Positions 10,901 to 23,859 of a DNA stretch of 64,000 nucleotides are shown here, piece after piece; the first letter of the stretch is position 1, and each line of letters starts with the position of its first letter. This DNA is from Progne subis subis (taxonomy: Eukaryota > Chordata > Aves > Passeriformes > Hirundinidae): assembly GCA_022316685.1 (NCBI GenBank), contig JAKJHU010000086.1, forward strand, positions 173,473 to 237,472, written 5' to 3'. A model generated the notes under the pieces. It did no database searches. It was not told the origin of the DNA and saw only the letters and a program-made list of their open reading frames with translations. A program made the position numbers and the translations under genes.

Positions 10901-13900
10901 ATGGGCTGAAGGGCAGGCAGAGGAGATCCAGGCAGGGGCCGAGCAGGAGCTGGCCTCTCCCAGAGGAGCTTTTCCTGTAGCATCACTGGCCTCCCAGAGC
11001 TCAGGGTCCCCACCTGGCAAGCTTTGGCACCAAGTGTGAGCAGGGAGGGGAAGCAGGAGCAGAGTGATGGAGGACAGGAGGAGATGCTCAGTCCTGGCCT
11101 CAGGGAGCACCGGGCAAGGAGCTGAGTGCCAAAACTGCTCCTCAAGGTGAGCAGCAGAAAAACAGCTGCTGGGCCCACAGGAGGAGCTGATGCTTCATCC
11201 TCTCATCACCCAGGCTTTCCACACACCCTTGGCAGGGTCTGGCAAGAGTCCTCACATCCCTGGGCAGTGCACAGGGCAGCAAGGGGTATAGGTCCCCCAA
11301 AATGTCACCAGCACAGCAGCCTCAGCACAGCCCTGTCCTCTGCTGTCCTCTGGGCTCAGGAGCAGAGCCAGACACTGCTTCCTCGCCCCTGCTTCCAGGA
11401 GCGAGCTGGGATTTCCACAACCATCAAAAACAAGGCTTTGTTATTAGCCCCGTGAATTATTTATCCTGCCATAATTAATGCAGGGCCGTTAAGGGCCGGG
11501 GCAGAGCTCCCCAGCTCTGCTGTCAGCAAACACCGCCGCAGCCCCGCTCACCAGCCGGGCATTAAATATGCATGGGGGCTGATAAATGGCTCCAGCACGC
11601 TGAGCGCTCGCCAGCCTGTCCAACAAAGTGCCCTGGGCACGGATGCTTCCCTCGGGAAGGGCTGTGCTGGGATAAACTGCAGGTGGCCTGGGAGGGAGCT
11701 CATGCCCACCTGTAGCTCTTCCCATGATCTCACCGCGGAGCAGAGACCTTCCTGGGGGTGGTGGCTGAGGCATCCTCAGACAAACCGCTCCCCCCAGGCT
11801 CTGGATCCGTGTCTGGCTCCGTTTTCAGGCCAGGTTTGGGCAGGGTTAGCCCCTCCCAGTCCTCCTTGCTTTTCAGAGATGCCAGCTGGGCTGCAGGGAG
11901 CCTGACCCCAGAGGGAGATGCCTGCTCTGCCTGGGCCCCCAGGAGCATGAAGAGAAGGGGGGACTCCTGTGCCTTGAGTGGCTTCACAGGTTTAAATAAA
12001 ATGCCTGCAAAGGAGGGAGATGTGGAGTAGCTTGCCTAATTAATAAAACAAGAGGAAATCAACAGCTGCTGTGAAGCTGCTGAGCTCTTTTGCTCATTGC
12101 TCAGACCAGCCCTGAAGAAGCAAAGCAATTCCAGAGCGTGAGGCTCTCTCAGACCCAGCGGGCTTTTGGGCACAGAGCTGGGATCCTGGGGAGCAGGATC
12201 CCATAAGGACAGGTATTGCAGGACCCCACAGGGACTCTAACAAACTCACTGGTCTCAGACTGGTGAAAAACAAACCAAATCCAGGTCTAGTGCAGCCAGT
12301 CAAGCTGCCAGGGACCAACACCTGGACGCTGTTACTCCTTACCCCACCAGAATCCCCTCCCGTTAACCTGGCCCTGTCAGGAGGGGTGCTCCAGGGCACT
12401 CTGCACCTTCAGCACCCCAGTGCTGCTTGTTTTACACCTTCCTCCTTCTCTAAAACTGCCTCTCCTTAAAGACAACAGTGGCAGGGTCCAGAGAAAAGCT
12501 GATCTCAATTACAGCTAAGTGGATTTAAATCCAGCATACGAGCACAGGGCGCATACACTTGATCAAGAGACTGTAAGAGCAGCAGTTTTGCAGCCTGGCT
12601 CCATGAAATTGCTCCAAGCAGCCTTTCCCTGGCTACGGCGGTGCCTGAGAAAGGATTATTCCAAAAACATGCAATGAACTGACTCAGCCATGGAGGTCTG
12701 AACCCCCTGGCGTGAGTGGGGCTGCTCCCATCCCACCACTCAGGGGGTTTAAAACAAAAAAAAAAAAAAAAAAAAAAGAGAGGAAAAAAGGAGCATTAAA
12801 ACTTACTGTGTGAGCTAACCCTGGCCCAGCAGTGCAGTGCACTTAAAATGACCCTTCTCCCACTTGCTGTTACTCTTTTCCGAGGATCTTTCTGGCTCCC
12901 ACATCTATTTCTCTGTCAACAGCCCTCAGTGCATCTCTCTTGCTATCTTTAGGCTCAGTTTATCGATCCCTCATTCCTATCTATCCATCTCGTTCCTTTG
13001 TGCTTATTCCTGCCTGTCACTCGATTTACTGCAGGACACCTGGCCCGCTTTACAACGTGCAGCTCATTCCAGCCCTCTGTTTTTCCACATTCCCCCTTTC
13101 CCCAGCGAGGAGGGATGAGGCAGGGAGCTGCTGGGCAGCCTGCAGCGCCCACCCAGCTGGGAGATGAGCAGCCTGGCAGGCAGAGCTGCTTTCTGTCCAG
13201 AAGGAAACCCGCTTTGGCAGGGCTGGAGCATTCCCTCGACCGCTGCTGGGATGGAGTTAAACACAAACCAGGCGCCGCAGCCGTGGTGTCAGAGCTTCTG
13301 CCCTGCAGCTCCTGCTGCGACACACCTTATCTGAGGAGATGAGGCACAACTCTGTCCTGGAGCTGCCTCTGAATCCCAAACACCAGCCATGCCCTCGGAG
13401 ATAAGGGCATCAGCGCCGGCTGCGGGATCGCGGCAGCGCGAGGAACGAGGAGAGGAAGATGAATGAAGGGGGAAATAAAGGACTGAGAAAAGGGGGAGGA
13501 TGAAGGTGAGCCCTCAGAGCTGCTCCGGTTTTGTTTTCACCTCTCATGTCTGGAGAGGTGAACTGGGGGGAAGAGAGGCCGAGAACAAAGCGCTGTCACT
13601 TACCCTGGCTGGTTCACTCATTATCCTTAATGTGTGCTGTGCTGTGGCAAGCAGAACGAGGGGAAGGAGAAGGATTTTCTGCCTCAGAGCGGGGGAATGA
13701 AGTCCCTCCCTACTCAGCAGACAGCCACTTTTCAGAGGGTTTAATCTGATGGATGCCCAGACTGCTCAGACACCCCTCCCCAGGGCTGAGACCCTCACAA
13801 AGGGAAACCCAGCTGCCCTAAGGAATGTTTATGACTCTGCAGCACCCTGCAGGGGCACACAGAGAGTGTGGGACCACCTGGAAAAACAGCTGAGAGACCA

Positions 13901-14596
13901 GTGCCTCAGTGTGAACGAGACTGGGGCCTCAGAAAATCCCCAAATCCTGAACTCATCAAGCCAAAAGCCTGGTGCAGTAGAAATCTCAGGGCTGGACCTC
14001 ATGGCCCAAAGCAGCTGAGGGGCAGAAAAGCTCCTCTCCAGAAAAGCTTCTCTCAATTTCTCTGCCTCAACCACCACACTGCCCCTGCTTGGGCAAGCAA
14101 CACGCAAGGACACCGATGAAAAAAACATTTCTTGTCCTTCTGACAAAGCCACAAAAGAGAGGGATGAGGAAAACAGCCATTCATGGCAGACAGGGACTGA
14201 AGAAGATTCATGCCCCCAGTAAAAACGGTCTCCACATTGCAGTCCCAGCAATTCAAATGGAAATTGTTTTTACATTAAAAGGACAACAACAGGGAAGCTG
14301 CAAGGGCACAGGCTTTTTTAAGCCCTGTTCTTGGGAAGAGAAGGAAAAAGGGATGGGATGCTCTGGGTACTCCATGTAAAGCCACAGTCCAGAGCCTCCA
14401 AACCAACAGTTCCAATCACTCTTTGCAGGCTGGTGGCATGGGGAGGTGCCTGCCTGCACTGCCCAAGCAGGAGTGTCCCCACAGCCCTGCTCGGTGCTCT
14501 CTGACTGGCTCCCAGGCACAAACACCCGAGGCCAGGATGGGAAATGAAGCCTGGGCTCCATCCCCGTCCCGCAGGGATGCTCCAGCCAGGCTGCAC
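7966..14596. other. Long intergenic stretch without a recognisable gene
   Basis: About 6.6 kb with many short overlapping open frames, none resembling a known protein or bounded by convincing splice sites. A poly(A) run lies at 12754-12777. The block at 11440-11590 is AT-rich with homeodomain-like motifs (ATAATTAATGC, AAATATGCATGG) and looks more like a regulatory element than a gene. Confidence 0.5.
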
Positions 14597-14967
14597 TGTC
14601 ACCGAGACACACAAAGCAGTCACACGCAGACGAGAGATTTTCGCAGAGGTCCTTCCGATCCAGCTCCCAGCTGAGAGAGCGGAGAGGAGAGAGCCCCTTT
14701 GTTTATTCTTACTTTTTATACATTTGTGGGTCTAGCAGAAGATTGGCTTTTTGGGGTTTCCACCCCTCAGCCTCAGTGGCCAGACCAGTTGTCAGTTACA
14801 ATTGTTTTCAGGTTAGAAATATGCAAACAAAGGACAGAGAATGAAAAACAAAGGATTTATGTTACATCTGTGGGAAAAGGTAGAAAACTGCTCTAATGTT
14901 CTACAGTAACTAAAAGATCTGACTCCATTTCAAAAGGCTTAAAAAACTCAGAAAAACCAGCGTAACA
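14597..14967 (-). mobile_element. Solo LTR with 6-bp target duplication, copy 1
   Basis: Plus-strand ends are TGTCACCGAG and CGTAACA, so the element is bounded by TG...CA. It is flanked by a perfect 6-bp direct repeat CTGCAC (14591-14596 and 14968-14973). Read on the minus strand it has TATAAAAAG, then AATAAACAAAG. The same family sits in opposite orientation at 26447-26844. A 6-bp duplication fits a class II (ERVK-like) integrase. No internal viral sequence is present, so it is a solo LTR. Confidence 0.9.
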
Positions 14968-14973
14968 CTGCAC

Positions 14974-15601
14974 AGCCCTCACCAGACCCCTCTTTCCATG
15001 TCTCCACGCCCCATCTCCTGCAGCGGCACAGGTGAGAGGAGGCAGATCCTGCAGACCCTGTGCAGACTCTGCTCCTCCCTCAGCAGCCAGCACACTCCTC
15101 AGCATTGCACTTTTCCCATTCTAAGCCTCTTGGCACCTCCAGTGTTGCCGTGTGCTGGAGTGGAAAGAGCTCCACAGCCTCAGGCACGAGTCTCACTCTC
15201 CCAGACACGTCTCACCTTCAGCGAACTGGTCCCAGCAGCTCTTCCCTCTCCTGCTGTCCCAGCTCAGGCTGTGCTAAATGTTGGCAGAAGTCACCTCCAG
15301 CTTCCCTGCAGCAGTGCAGCTCCCACAGGGCTGGGGAAATCCTTCCAGGAATCCCCAAAAGTGCCAGCTCTTGTCTGACACAGCTGCTGCAGCAGCCAGC
15401 AGCTGAAACAACCCACAACCAGGAGCAGAGAAACCCGTGGCTTTACAACAGACCCCAGGAGAAAGTTGGAATGAGAATAGGAACAGAGGAAGGAGGCACG
15501 GAGACCTTCCCCTGCAGCACGTTGTGGTTCCAGGGATTCCTCGGGTTTGGATGAAAAGGTGCTCCAAGGTGGGCCACAGCTGGTTTGTGACCTCCAGGAG
15601 A
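14974..15601. other. Intergenic DNA, nothing recognised
   Basis: No exon or repeat family seen between the solo LTR and the GGGAA array. Confidence 0.4.
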
Positions 15602-15922
15602 GGAAGGGAAGGGAAGGGAAGGGAAGGGAAGGGAAGGGAAGGGAAGGGAAGGGAAGGGAAGGGAAGGGAAGGGAAGGGAAGGGAAGGGAAGGGAAGGGAA
15701 GGGAAGGGAAGGGAAGGGAAGGGAAGGGAAGGGAAGGGAAGGGAAGGGAAGGGAAGGGAAGGGAAGGGAAGGGAAGGGAAGGGAAGGGAAGGGAAGGGAA
15801 GGGAAGGGAAGGGAAGGGAAGGGAAGGGAAGGGAAGGGAAGGGAAGGGAAGGGAAGGGAAGGGAAGGGAAGGGAAGGGAAGGGAAGGGAAGGGAAGGGAA
15901 GGGAAGGGAAGGGAAGGGAAGG
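15602..15922 (+). repeat. Pure GGGAA (AAGGG) pentanucleotide array, about 64 copies
   Basis: 321 bp of uninterrupted GGGAA units on the plus strand. I could see no internal substitution. The tract is all-purine on one strand, with G-triplets every five bases. Frames reading GREGK through it are artefacts of the repeat. Confidence 0.99.
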
Positions 15923-18900
15923 TTACTCAGCCTTAATTAGCCTCATCAAATATTCATCTGGTAATTCCTCTGAGTTTACAGAGAACGTTAGCAGCATCAG
16001 TACAACTCATTTGCTGCACAGCAGAGCCATGAGCAGAAGGCAGTGCAGAACACCCAGTGCTGGGTGCAGTGGGTCAGTGCCCAGAGCTCCAGCAGCAGCT
16101 GGGGGCTCACTGGAGCACTCCCCAGTCCAGGCCACAGCTGGGTTTGGAGGTGGCAGCTGAGGAATTTTCTGGGCTCAGGAGACAGTGTGACCCGTGCTGG
16201 TGAGCAGGTTGGAAACATCTCAGCCCGAGCCTCAGCATCCTCCTGGTGCAGGACTGAGGCTGGAGAAGGGAAAAGGAATAACAGCCTCCATGCAAACAGG
16301 TCTGTCAGTCTGAGCTCTCCCTGGGAGCATGAGCTCTCTGTGGCTGACAGAAAGCAATCAAGCCAGGGCCAGCTTACAGGGAACCTTTGCCATTGCTTTG
16401 CAGTAGAAAGATTTCCATAAACTGCTGGTTTGGTTGGTTTTGTTTGATTTTTTTTTTTATGAGATATTTTGTCTCAATTTGTCTTTCCCTAAAGGTCATT
16501 CTCGCAGACAGCAGCCCACTGGCGCCCATCAGTCAGAGGCTCTGACAAGCCAGAGGATCTGTCAGACCACATTTTGCCTCCCAGCTGCATTCAAGGCTTT
16601 GCATTCAACATTTTTAATTCCCCTAATGGAGCTTTCCCTTCAAGGCTAGCACACCATCAGAAACCAGAGAGCACCAGCACAAGGCAGAACCTGGCACAGG
16701 AGAAGCCTTAAAATCCACGTTACAGCCAGGGAAACACAGGGAGCTGCAGCAGGAAAGCTCGAGGTAGACTTTAGGTAAGAGGAAAATAAAAAAAAGAAAA
16801 CCAAACCAAACAAAGGAGCATCCAGATCAAGGTGAGGCACACGGGGATCACAGCAGCCTGAAGAGGAGTCAGACTCTCTGCATCCCAGGCGAGCAGGCAG
16901 GGGAATGCAGCAGGAGATGGCAAAGCCTTGTGTGCAGCAGGACACGTCTCTGTGTCACCCGAGGCTGCAGGGCTGGCAGGACACCCCGGTCACAGGCTCT
17001 GGGGTCCTCCTCCAGCCCTGAGAACGGTGAAAAAACTCCACGAGAAACTTGTCCTGCTGCTGGCAGCTCTTCTGGAGGGCAGTGCCTGAGCAGGGGCTGC
17101 AGCTGGTGACCAAAACCCGCTCACATGGCAGCGTCAGCTCCAGGAGGAGCCGTGCCAGCACACGGCACTGAGGGTAATCATTTGCACCTCCTCTGGCATC
17201 AGCCGTGCCTGGGGTCACAGCAGCCCAGATTTATTTCGCTGGGGGTGTGAAGGGTGGCTTTGGGATAGCTCAGGACAGCAACACAGGGACCAGAGACCGG
17301 CTAGGAGGGACAGTGGTCTCACCTGTGGGGTTCAGCACCATAAAATCCTTCAAAATCATCATATCAATAAATGATTTAAAATCTGAGGTAGGGTGAACCC
17401 CCTAAGGCCCCAGAATAAGATGCAGAGGCAGCACTACGAGCCTGAGCGTTGAAGATGTGGGCAGAGGCGATGTGGGGCCCCCCACATCCCAGGGATGGCA
17501 ATGCAAAGTGGTGAGCTGGGCACAATTCCCCCCAGGGGTAACAGCAGTGTGGGACAGGAGCTGTCCCGTGGGTGTGCAAGGGGACAGATTCCGCCAAGTC
17601 AGACACCACATGAACTTGCACAGCAGTGAAGAGTGAGATGAGCATAAATCCCGTTGAAAAATACATAAATCCTGTCCCAAAGTGGATTCCAAGAGGGAGA
17701 AGAAACCCCCATGGTGAATGGCAAAGGGTCAAGAAGGGGGATGGCTTCTTGTCCCTTCTGGAGCCCCAAAGTGCCTGGGGGAGCCCAGGGGCACGGGGAA
17801 ATCCTGCTCGGACTTGCACAGCAGCCCAAACCGCAGTGTTTGTTAGGTATTGATTGCACAATCAATGGGCTGCCAGCGTTCCTCGCATTTTAACCGGACT
17901 AGTAATAACGACAACTGTTCGTTGAGGTTTTGGTCACGCTGTTAAAATTTTTAATTAGACAGGCAATGAATTTTGAGCTGGCCATAAGAACGGTGTTATT
18001 CGGCTTTTTGGTGGATAACACCCCCCCAGCTGGGCTATGTCCTGCCCTGCCTCCCAGGACGGGTGAGTTCAGGGTGTCTGACTGCAAGGGAAAGCTCAGC
18101 TCCTCACCAACCTGATGCAGGGTCCACCCCTGCCTGCTTCATCTCCTGCAGCCTTCCCCAGGCTGCTCCTGGGGACAGATGTGACAGGCAGCATCCTGAA
18201 GCTTGGCAGCCCCCCAATTCTGCTCCAGCGTGGGGCTGCTCAGCCCTGGCAAAGCCCCTCCGTGTGCCCAGCTTTACCCTCTCAGTCCAGAGGGTTTTCC
18301 CACCATGAAGGTACAGAGGAGACAGAGCTGGTTGGCCTCAGGTCCTTCATCTCAAGCAGAGGCTTCGTCCAGCTTCCCCCAGCAGCCCAAATGAGCCAGG
18401 CATTTCTCCATCCCCCTGCACGCCCTCCCTTGCAGCTCCCCTGACCCCCTGTCCCAGTGACTGGCAGCATCTCAGCGCTTCCAGGGGCAAGGAACAGCCC
18501 ACCCGAGGCAACAGCTCACCACAGCGCGCTCACTTTTGATTTGCTTGTCCGAGCAATAACGCAGCAATGAGGAATGGCAGCTAATTAAAAGTATCGATTC
18601 GTGTGGCATTCAAAACCACCAGGACCAAGGCAGGGCGGCGAAGGAGCCAGGAAGAGCCTGGAGAGAACAGGGGCCAGCAGGACTGCAGTGCTGCAGTCGA
18701 GGGTATTCCTGTGATTTCCCACATGGAGAAGACTCCTCTGCTCTAACAACCCCCTCCTACAAGGCCCTAAGACATCGGGTCTTTTCTTTACCAGAGAAAT
18801 CTCCAAGATTCCCGTTCCCTCGGCTCCATGCGGATCCTCCTCTGACATGCCCCACGTGTTTTTAAGGCTGGCTGACAGCAGGCAGACAACCACCCAGAAA

Positions 18901-19219
18901 CAGAGGGAAAACACAGGCAGGCTGTTTCTGCAGCGAGGCTCTCAAAGGTCAGCGCTTGCAGAGCCCTCTGACCTTCACAGCAGCATGCAGGAGATGTTTG
19001 TCTCTGGGACTCAGGAACGTGCAGGGCGCCTGGGGCCAGAAAATCCAGGCAACTTCCAGCTCACCTGCGCTGCACCGTTGCACAAGGATGGTTTTTAAAC
19101 CCAAGGTCGGTGTCTGTCGCTCAGATGGAGGTGGGAAAGGTGGGGGCCATCAGCAGGGAGTTGATGGGAATGGGCTTCACACTGAGAGCAGGTTTAGATT
19201 AGCTATTAGCCAGAGCCTT
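15923..19219. other. Intergenic DNA; AT-rich possible regulatory blocks
   Basis: No gene recognised. The block 17845-18010 is AT-rich and starts with an inverted repeat (ATTGATTG, 2-bp spacer, CAATCAAT; 17849-17866). The segment 18530-18610 carries GCTAATTAAAAGTATCGATT. Either could be a homeodomain-bound element, but conservation cannot be judged from one sequence. Confidence 0.4.
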
Positions 19220-19387
19220 TTTCCCTGAGGGTGGTGGGGCACTGGCACCGGAGGAGTTGTGGCTGCCCCATCCCTGGAAGTGCTCCAGTCCGGGCTGGTG
19301 GAGCTCTGAGCAGGTGTGAGGGATGGTAGGGGTGGAACCAGGTAATCTCTGAGGTCAGCCCAGGCCATTGTACAGTTCTATGAAGAG
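19220..19387 (+). mobile_element. Diverged CR1 LINE 3' fragment
   Basis: The run CATCCCTGGAAGTGCTCCAG, the later GGTGGAACCAGGTAATCTCT and the terminal CATTGTACAGTTCTATGA follow the order of a CR1 3' end in plus orientation. It is much more diverged than the copy at 7.8 kb, so probably older. Confidence 0.8.
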
Positions 19388-20944
19388 GAAGATGCTCATG
19401 ACAAGACAGGAACTGGGGGTGCCTAAGCCTGGCCAGCGTGGGTGTGTCTGGAGGGGAAGGGGGCTGCTGAATCCTCACTTCCCACAAGGGTAAAAGCTTT
19501 TCATCTCAAGAGACGAGCCGAGTGAGGAGCGTCCCGACAGTGCTGTGCCAGAGACAGAGCTGGGAGCAGACTCAGGAGCATCCACAGCCACTCACGAAGT
19601 AAGAAACACGAAGTAAGAAACTGTCACTCTCTTCCTGCTCTTCATTACCCATCCCATTGTCTCCCCATCCCTCTGTGTTGCACAGCTGTCCTCATGGGAT
19701 CATAAAAGAGCCAGAAATTCTGACTAAAAGCTTGCTCCCTGTCCTTTCCACCTCACACAGCAAGCATGGCCTGGAGTGCGAAGGGAGCAGAGTCCCCAGG
19801 TGCATCATCCTCATCTGAGGACTTGGAAGCAAGGAGGAACCTGCAGGAAAGGACTTCTGCTCTGAATGTGCCCCAAAATCTTCTCAGAGAAGTAACAAAG
19901 AACCTTCTCATTTTAAAAACTGTCCTGGCAGCCTCCTCAGCGAGGTTGGCACCCACATCGTGGGCGCGGACCCAGGGGGGATCTCCATCCTTTGCCTGCG
20001 GTGTTACCAGAGCTTCCTCTGAGCTCTGTGGGGGCTGCAGGCAGAGCTCAGGCTCCTTCTGCTCTGCTTCTTCTCCTGCATTCCCCCCAAGCCACTGCAG
20101 ACCCTCCTGCCCTGCCAAGCACCCAGGCAGCTCTTCCCAGAGCACAGCCAGACACAGAGAGGGCCAGTGGCCACGTCACAGCACCCCTGTCCCCATCCCA
20201 CACCACACCCGGGGATCACAGCGCTGGAGGAGATCAAAGATCCTGCTAAAACTGCAGGAAATCCATCCAGACAAGCAGGCAGAGGGATTGACTCTCTGTG
20301 ACAGACTTTATCTGGCTCCAAGAAGGATAAACCTAAATCCTCTCCTGTATTTCCCCTCTGCTCTCCAGTCCAGAAGATGTAACCTGACGTGTGGCCAAGA
20401 CCGAAAAAAGCAACGTGCAGGGCTGGGCTGAGGAGAGCACCAGGGAGAGCCCCACCATGGGGCAAGGAAGCCTTCACCCTCGGGAGCCCCAGACTGGCGG
20501 GTCAGGGTGAGAAGGGCTGTTGGGAAGGCGTCCCAGGATCTCCCATTCCATCCCATCCCTCCAAGGGAGGAGGCTGAGATGGCTTCACCTCCTGCTCACC
20601 CATCACCCTGAGCTGCTGTCATGGCAACGCACGCTTGGATTCGGGAAGGAGCAGGTACTCCTGCCTGTTTACCCGGGAAGGAGGCAGCAGCGTGGCGTTT
20701 CGAACAGGAGAGAGGGAGAGCAGTGCGCCAGCAGGCAGCTCAAGGACGGGCTGACCCGACAATGCCAGCCCCTTTGGTTCTGCTGCTCGTGGCTGGGAGA
20801 TGTGCTCGTGGGGATGGTGACAGTCCCCACATGGGGATGGGGTGATCGAGGCCTTGGGCTGCACGGGACAAAACTGGGACCTGCATGTTTCTGCCCACTC
20901 AGGGACGTCAGTTATCATGGGCTCCTTTGCAGGAGTTTAAATTC
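19388..20944. other. Intergenic DNA, nothing recognised
   Basis: Longer open frames at 19753-20145 (minus) and 19766-20431 (plus) overlap each other and resemble no family I know. I treat them as chance frames. Confidence 0.4.
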
Positions 20945-21565
20945 CCCACATTCAGGTGGTTTTAGAGTCTTTTTTGCCCTCTGCAAAGCTCTGTGCCAAA
21001 CGCAGGAAAAGACGGAGTCTTCAAGGTTATATGCTTCGTGTTTATTAGTTCTTATCTTACAATTTTCTCAGTGTCCAGAAGATGTTTGCCGCGGCTCGGA
21101 CATCTGGTGACTCCCCCCGTCCCAGGGCTGTCCTTATCTTTTATACTAATTGCTACGTATTCAATATTTACTATTTATTACCAATGTCTATCACTGTTAC
21201 TAAAAAGGTCATCTTTACTCTGACCCAATCCTCACTAACTACTTTGTGCCAACGTCACTGCAGAAATGGAGTGAGGGAAGAAGGAAGAAGAAGGAGACAA
21301 CGCCCCAAATTCTCCATCTTGTCCCCATTCACTTCAATACAAGAAATCCAAACCCACTGTTTTTCTCACCCTGTGATATACTAAACTACAATCTTTCACA
21401 CTCTTGTGGCCTGCAATGCTTCCTGCAGTGCAAGAAGCCTCACCCATGGACTGAAATCAAATCCAGTGTCTCTCTGAGCTCTGGGCTGGGGTCCCAGACC
21501 CCCCTGCCCAGGTCCCTGACCCTCCAGGGCAGCCAAAGGAATGCCCTGGACTCCAACACCTGCAG
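20945..21565 (-). mobile_element. LTR-like dispersed repeat, copy 2
   Basis: Second copy of the element at 6145-6765, same orientation, about 14.8 kb away. On the minus strand AATAAA (plus-strand TTTATT near 21043) precedes the GACTCCGTC landmark. The two copies differ by many substitutions and small indels, so they are not a recent duplication. Confidence 0.7.
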
Positions 21566-23859
21566 GGCACTCAGCACCAGCCTGGCCCTCCAAAGGAGGG
21601 ACCAGAGCTCAGAAAGTTCCTCTGATACTCACCAGGGGCTGCAGAGAAAACACAGACTGCCCAGCAGCGCCAGCGCTCTGGCAGTGGCTCCTGCCTCCTC
21701 CAAGGGCAGCCCCAGGACACGGCACATCCAGCATCACCCCTGGGCCAGGAAAGCACGCTGAGGGCAGAGCCTTTTCTTTGGAACCTCGCTCCTGCCTGCA
21801 GGGCTTTGATTCCAGGGCTCCTGAACCCAAAGGAGCCTGAGCAAGATATTTCCCCCTCCAGGAAAGAGTTGCATGGGAGGCTGGCGACCTTCTACACCAC
21901 CTCCACATGCCAGCCCCTGGGGAACAGGGGGAATCTCGCTTGCAGCAGCCCTCTGCATTCAGTGCCTCACTCCGGGGATAGCAGCACCAGCACCAGCTCC
22001 ACTCCTGGTTCCCCTGGGTGCAGAAGAGGCAGGAGCTGGGGGAAGAAAATCTGTCTAGGGAGCTCTAAAAGAGGCCCGTGCTGGAGGGTTTGGAGTTGCC
22101 TCCAAACTTTCCTGATTTTCAAGAGATTGGGTCCAACCTGCCCGTGGGAGAGACACAGTGCGGTCAGGACCACAGAGAGAGATTGGAGCTCGCCCCTGCG
22201 CTTCACACCACTCCCCTGGCACACAGACCTTCTCACCAGGTGCAGCCTGCTGTGCTGCAGCCTTCATGCCAGACCCTGGGCTCGGGGCCAGGCTCTCTTT
22301 GCAATCCCTAAATCCGCTGGTCCGAGCTCACACGGGCTTTGTTTGCAGCTTGCTGGCCTAACTTAGCTCTGGAGAATGGGCAGAGCCAGATGGTCTCCTG
22401 TGCTGCAGCCCTGCAGGCCACAGCCTAAGCAGAGGTTATTTTGGGGTTTTCTCACTACCACCAAAGTGGCCTCTTCACGAACCCCTCAAAAACACAAAAA
22501 GCAGGCAGCCAGGAGGCAGCAGTCATCACTGTTGTGTCCTGGCACGCTCTCTCCGTTTTCCCCAGCTGTGAAATGGGTACTTGCACTTCCCAAAGGTCGA
22601 TGAGAGCTTTTTCTGGGTATCACGCAGTGAGGATCGTTTCGTTCCTGGAAGCGACGCTCACAGGGGAGGGAAACCCAGAGCGGCACAACGCGGTCATGGC
22701 TGACTCACCTGAGCATCCCCGGCCTTTCCCTGCAGCGCTGTTACAGGCAGGCCACGCCTGAAGGTGGATCTTTGATAGCAGAAAACATCTGCTGCAGATG
22801 TCAGGGGGATTTCCTGGTCTGATGGGGGCTGCCTGGTGAAGTAGTCTCCCCGTGGCATGGCCTCTCCCTTAAAATCAACATGTTTGCTTCATATTCGATG
22901 TCTCCCATCCCACAACACACAGCTGAGTAACATCCCTGTACAACAGAAGCTATCTTTGGAGAGAGCTAAAAGAAGAAAATGATTAATAAAACATGGACAA
23001 GGCAGCTCAGTGCCCTGTGGCACTTGTGCACATCTCTGCAGTGTGCTGAGCAGACCCTGATGTGGGCTTTTCCTCCTGGATGCCTTTGGCAGCTCTCTGC
23101 TCCCCATCTCCAGGAGAGCCTTATGGAAACCACCTGTAAAATGGGCAGCAGCCAAAGCTGGGTCTGCTGAGCCCCATGTCCGCTCTGCCGGGAATTCAGG
23201 CAGCCTGCAAGTGCAGCTGTGCCATTGTGTGCTTCCCTCCAACGTCTGCCTGTCCTGCTCACTGGAAAAAAAAAAAAAAAAAAAAATCACGGAGCTGCTG
23301 CTAATTTCATTAGCAAGCCCGTCAAGCGGTTCATCAATCCATGATTTCCTGGCTTGCCGCCTTGAGGAAACAAGCGGGATCTGCTCTGAATTCACAAAGC
23401 CGTCCCCTGGGGTCATTTGTCTGAAGGCTTAAAATTTCCCGAGTGCATTATTAGCTCGGATTAAAAGCGAGGGAGGGAAGGGGGCTCGATTGGGGTTTTT
23501 TCTCCCCATCCCCGGGTGTAAGGCTGACCTCCCTGAGCCGCCAGCAGCTCCCGGGCAGGAGCACAGGTGAAGCAGAGCCCGCAGCGATGGGTGCGGATCG
23601 GGCCGCAGCTGCGGAGCGGTGGAAGGGACATCGGGAAACACTCGTGGTGGCCTTGCCAAAGGCTTGGCTCTCCGCGCCGAGGGTCCCGCACGCAGGGTTC
23701 CGCACAGACGGTCCCCTCGCCCGCATGGAGCGTCCCTCCCGCAAAGACGGTCCCGTTCGGATGGTCCCTCTGTCCGCAAGGAGAGTCCCGCCCGCAAGGA
23801 GAGCCCTGCACAGAGTGTCCCGCACAGAGACCCCTCGCCTCGTCCCCAATCTGCACGGG
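21566..23859. other. Intergenic DNA grading into a CpG-rich repeat block
   Basis: No gene recognised. A poly(A) run lies at 23263-23286. From about 23580 the sequence becomes CpG-rich, with degenerate GTCCCGC(A/C)C repeats that merge into the minisatellite at 23860. Confidence 0.4.

Noticed and set aside
15437..15940. GREGK repeat protein
   Set aside because: Translation of the GGGAA array.
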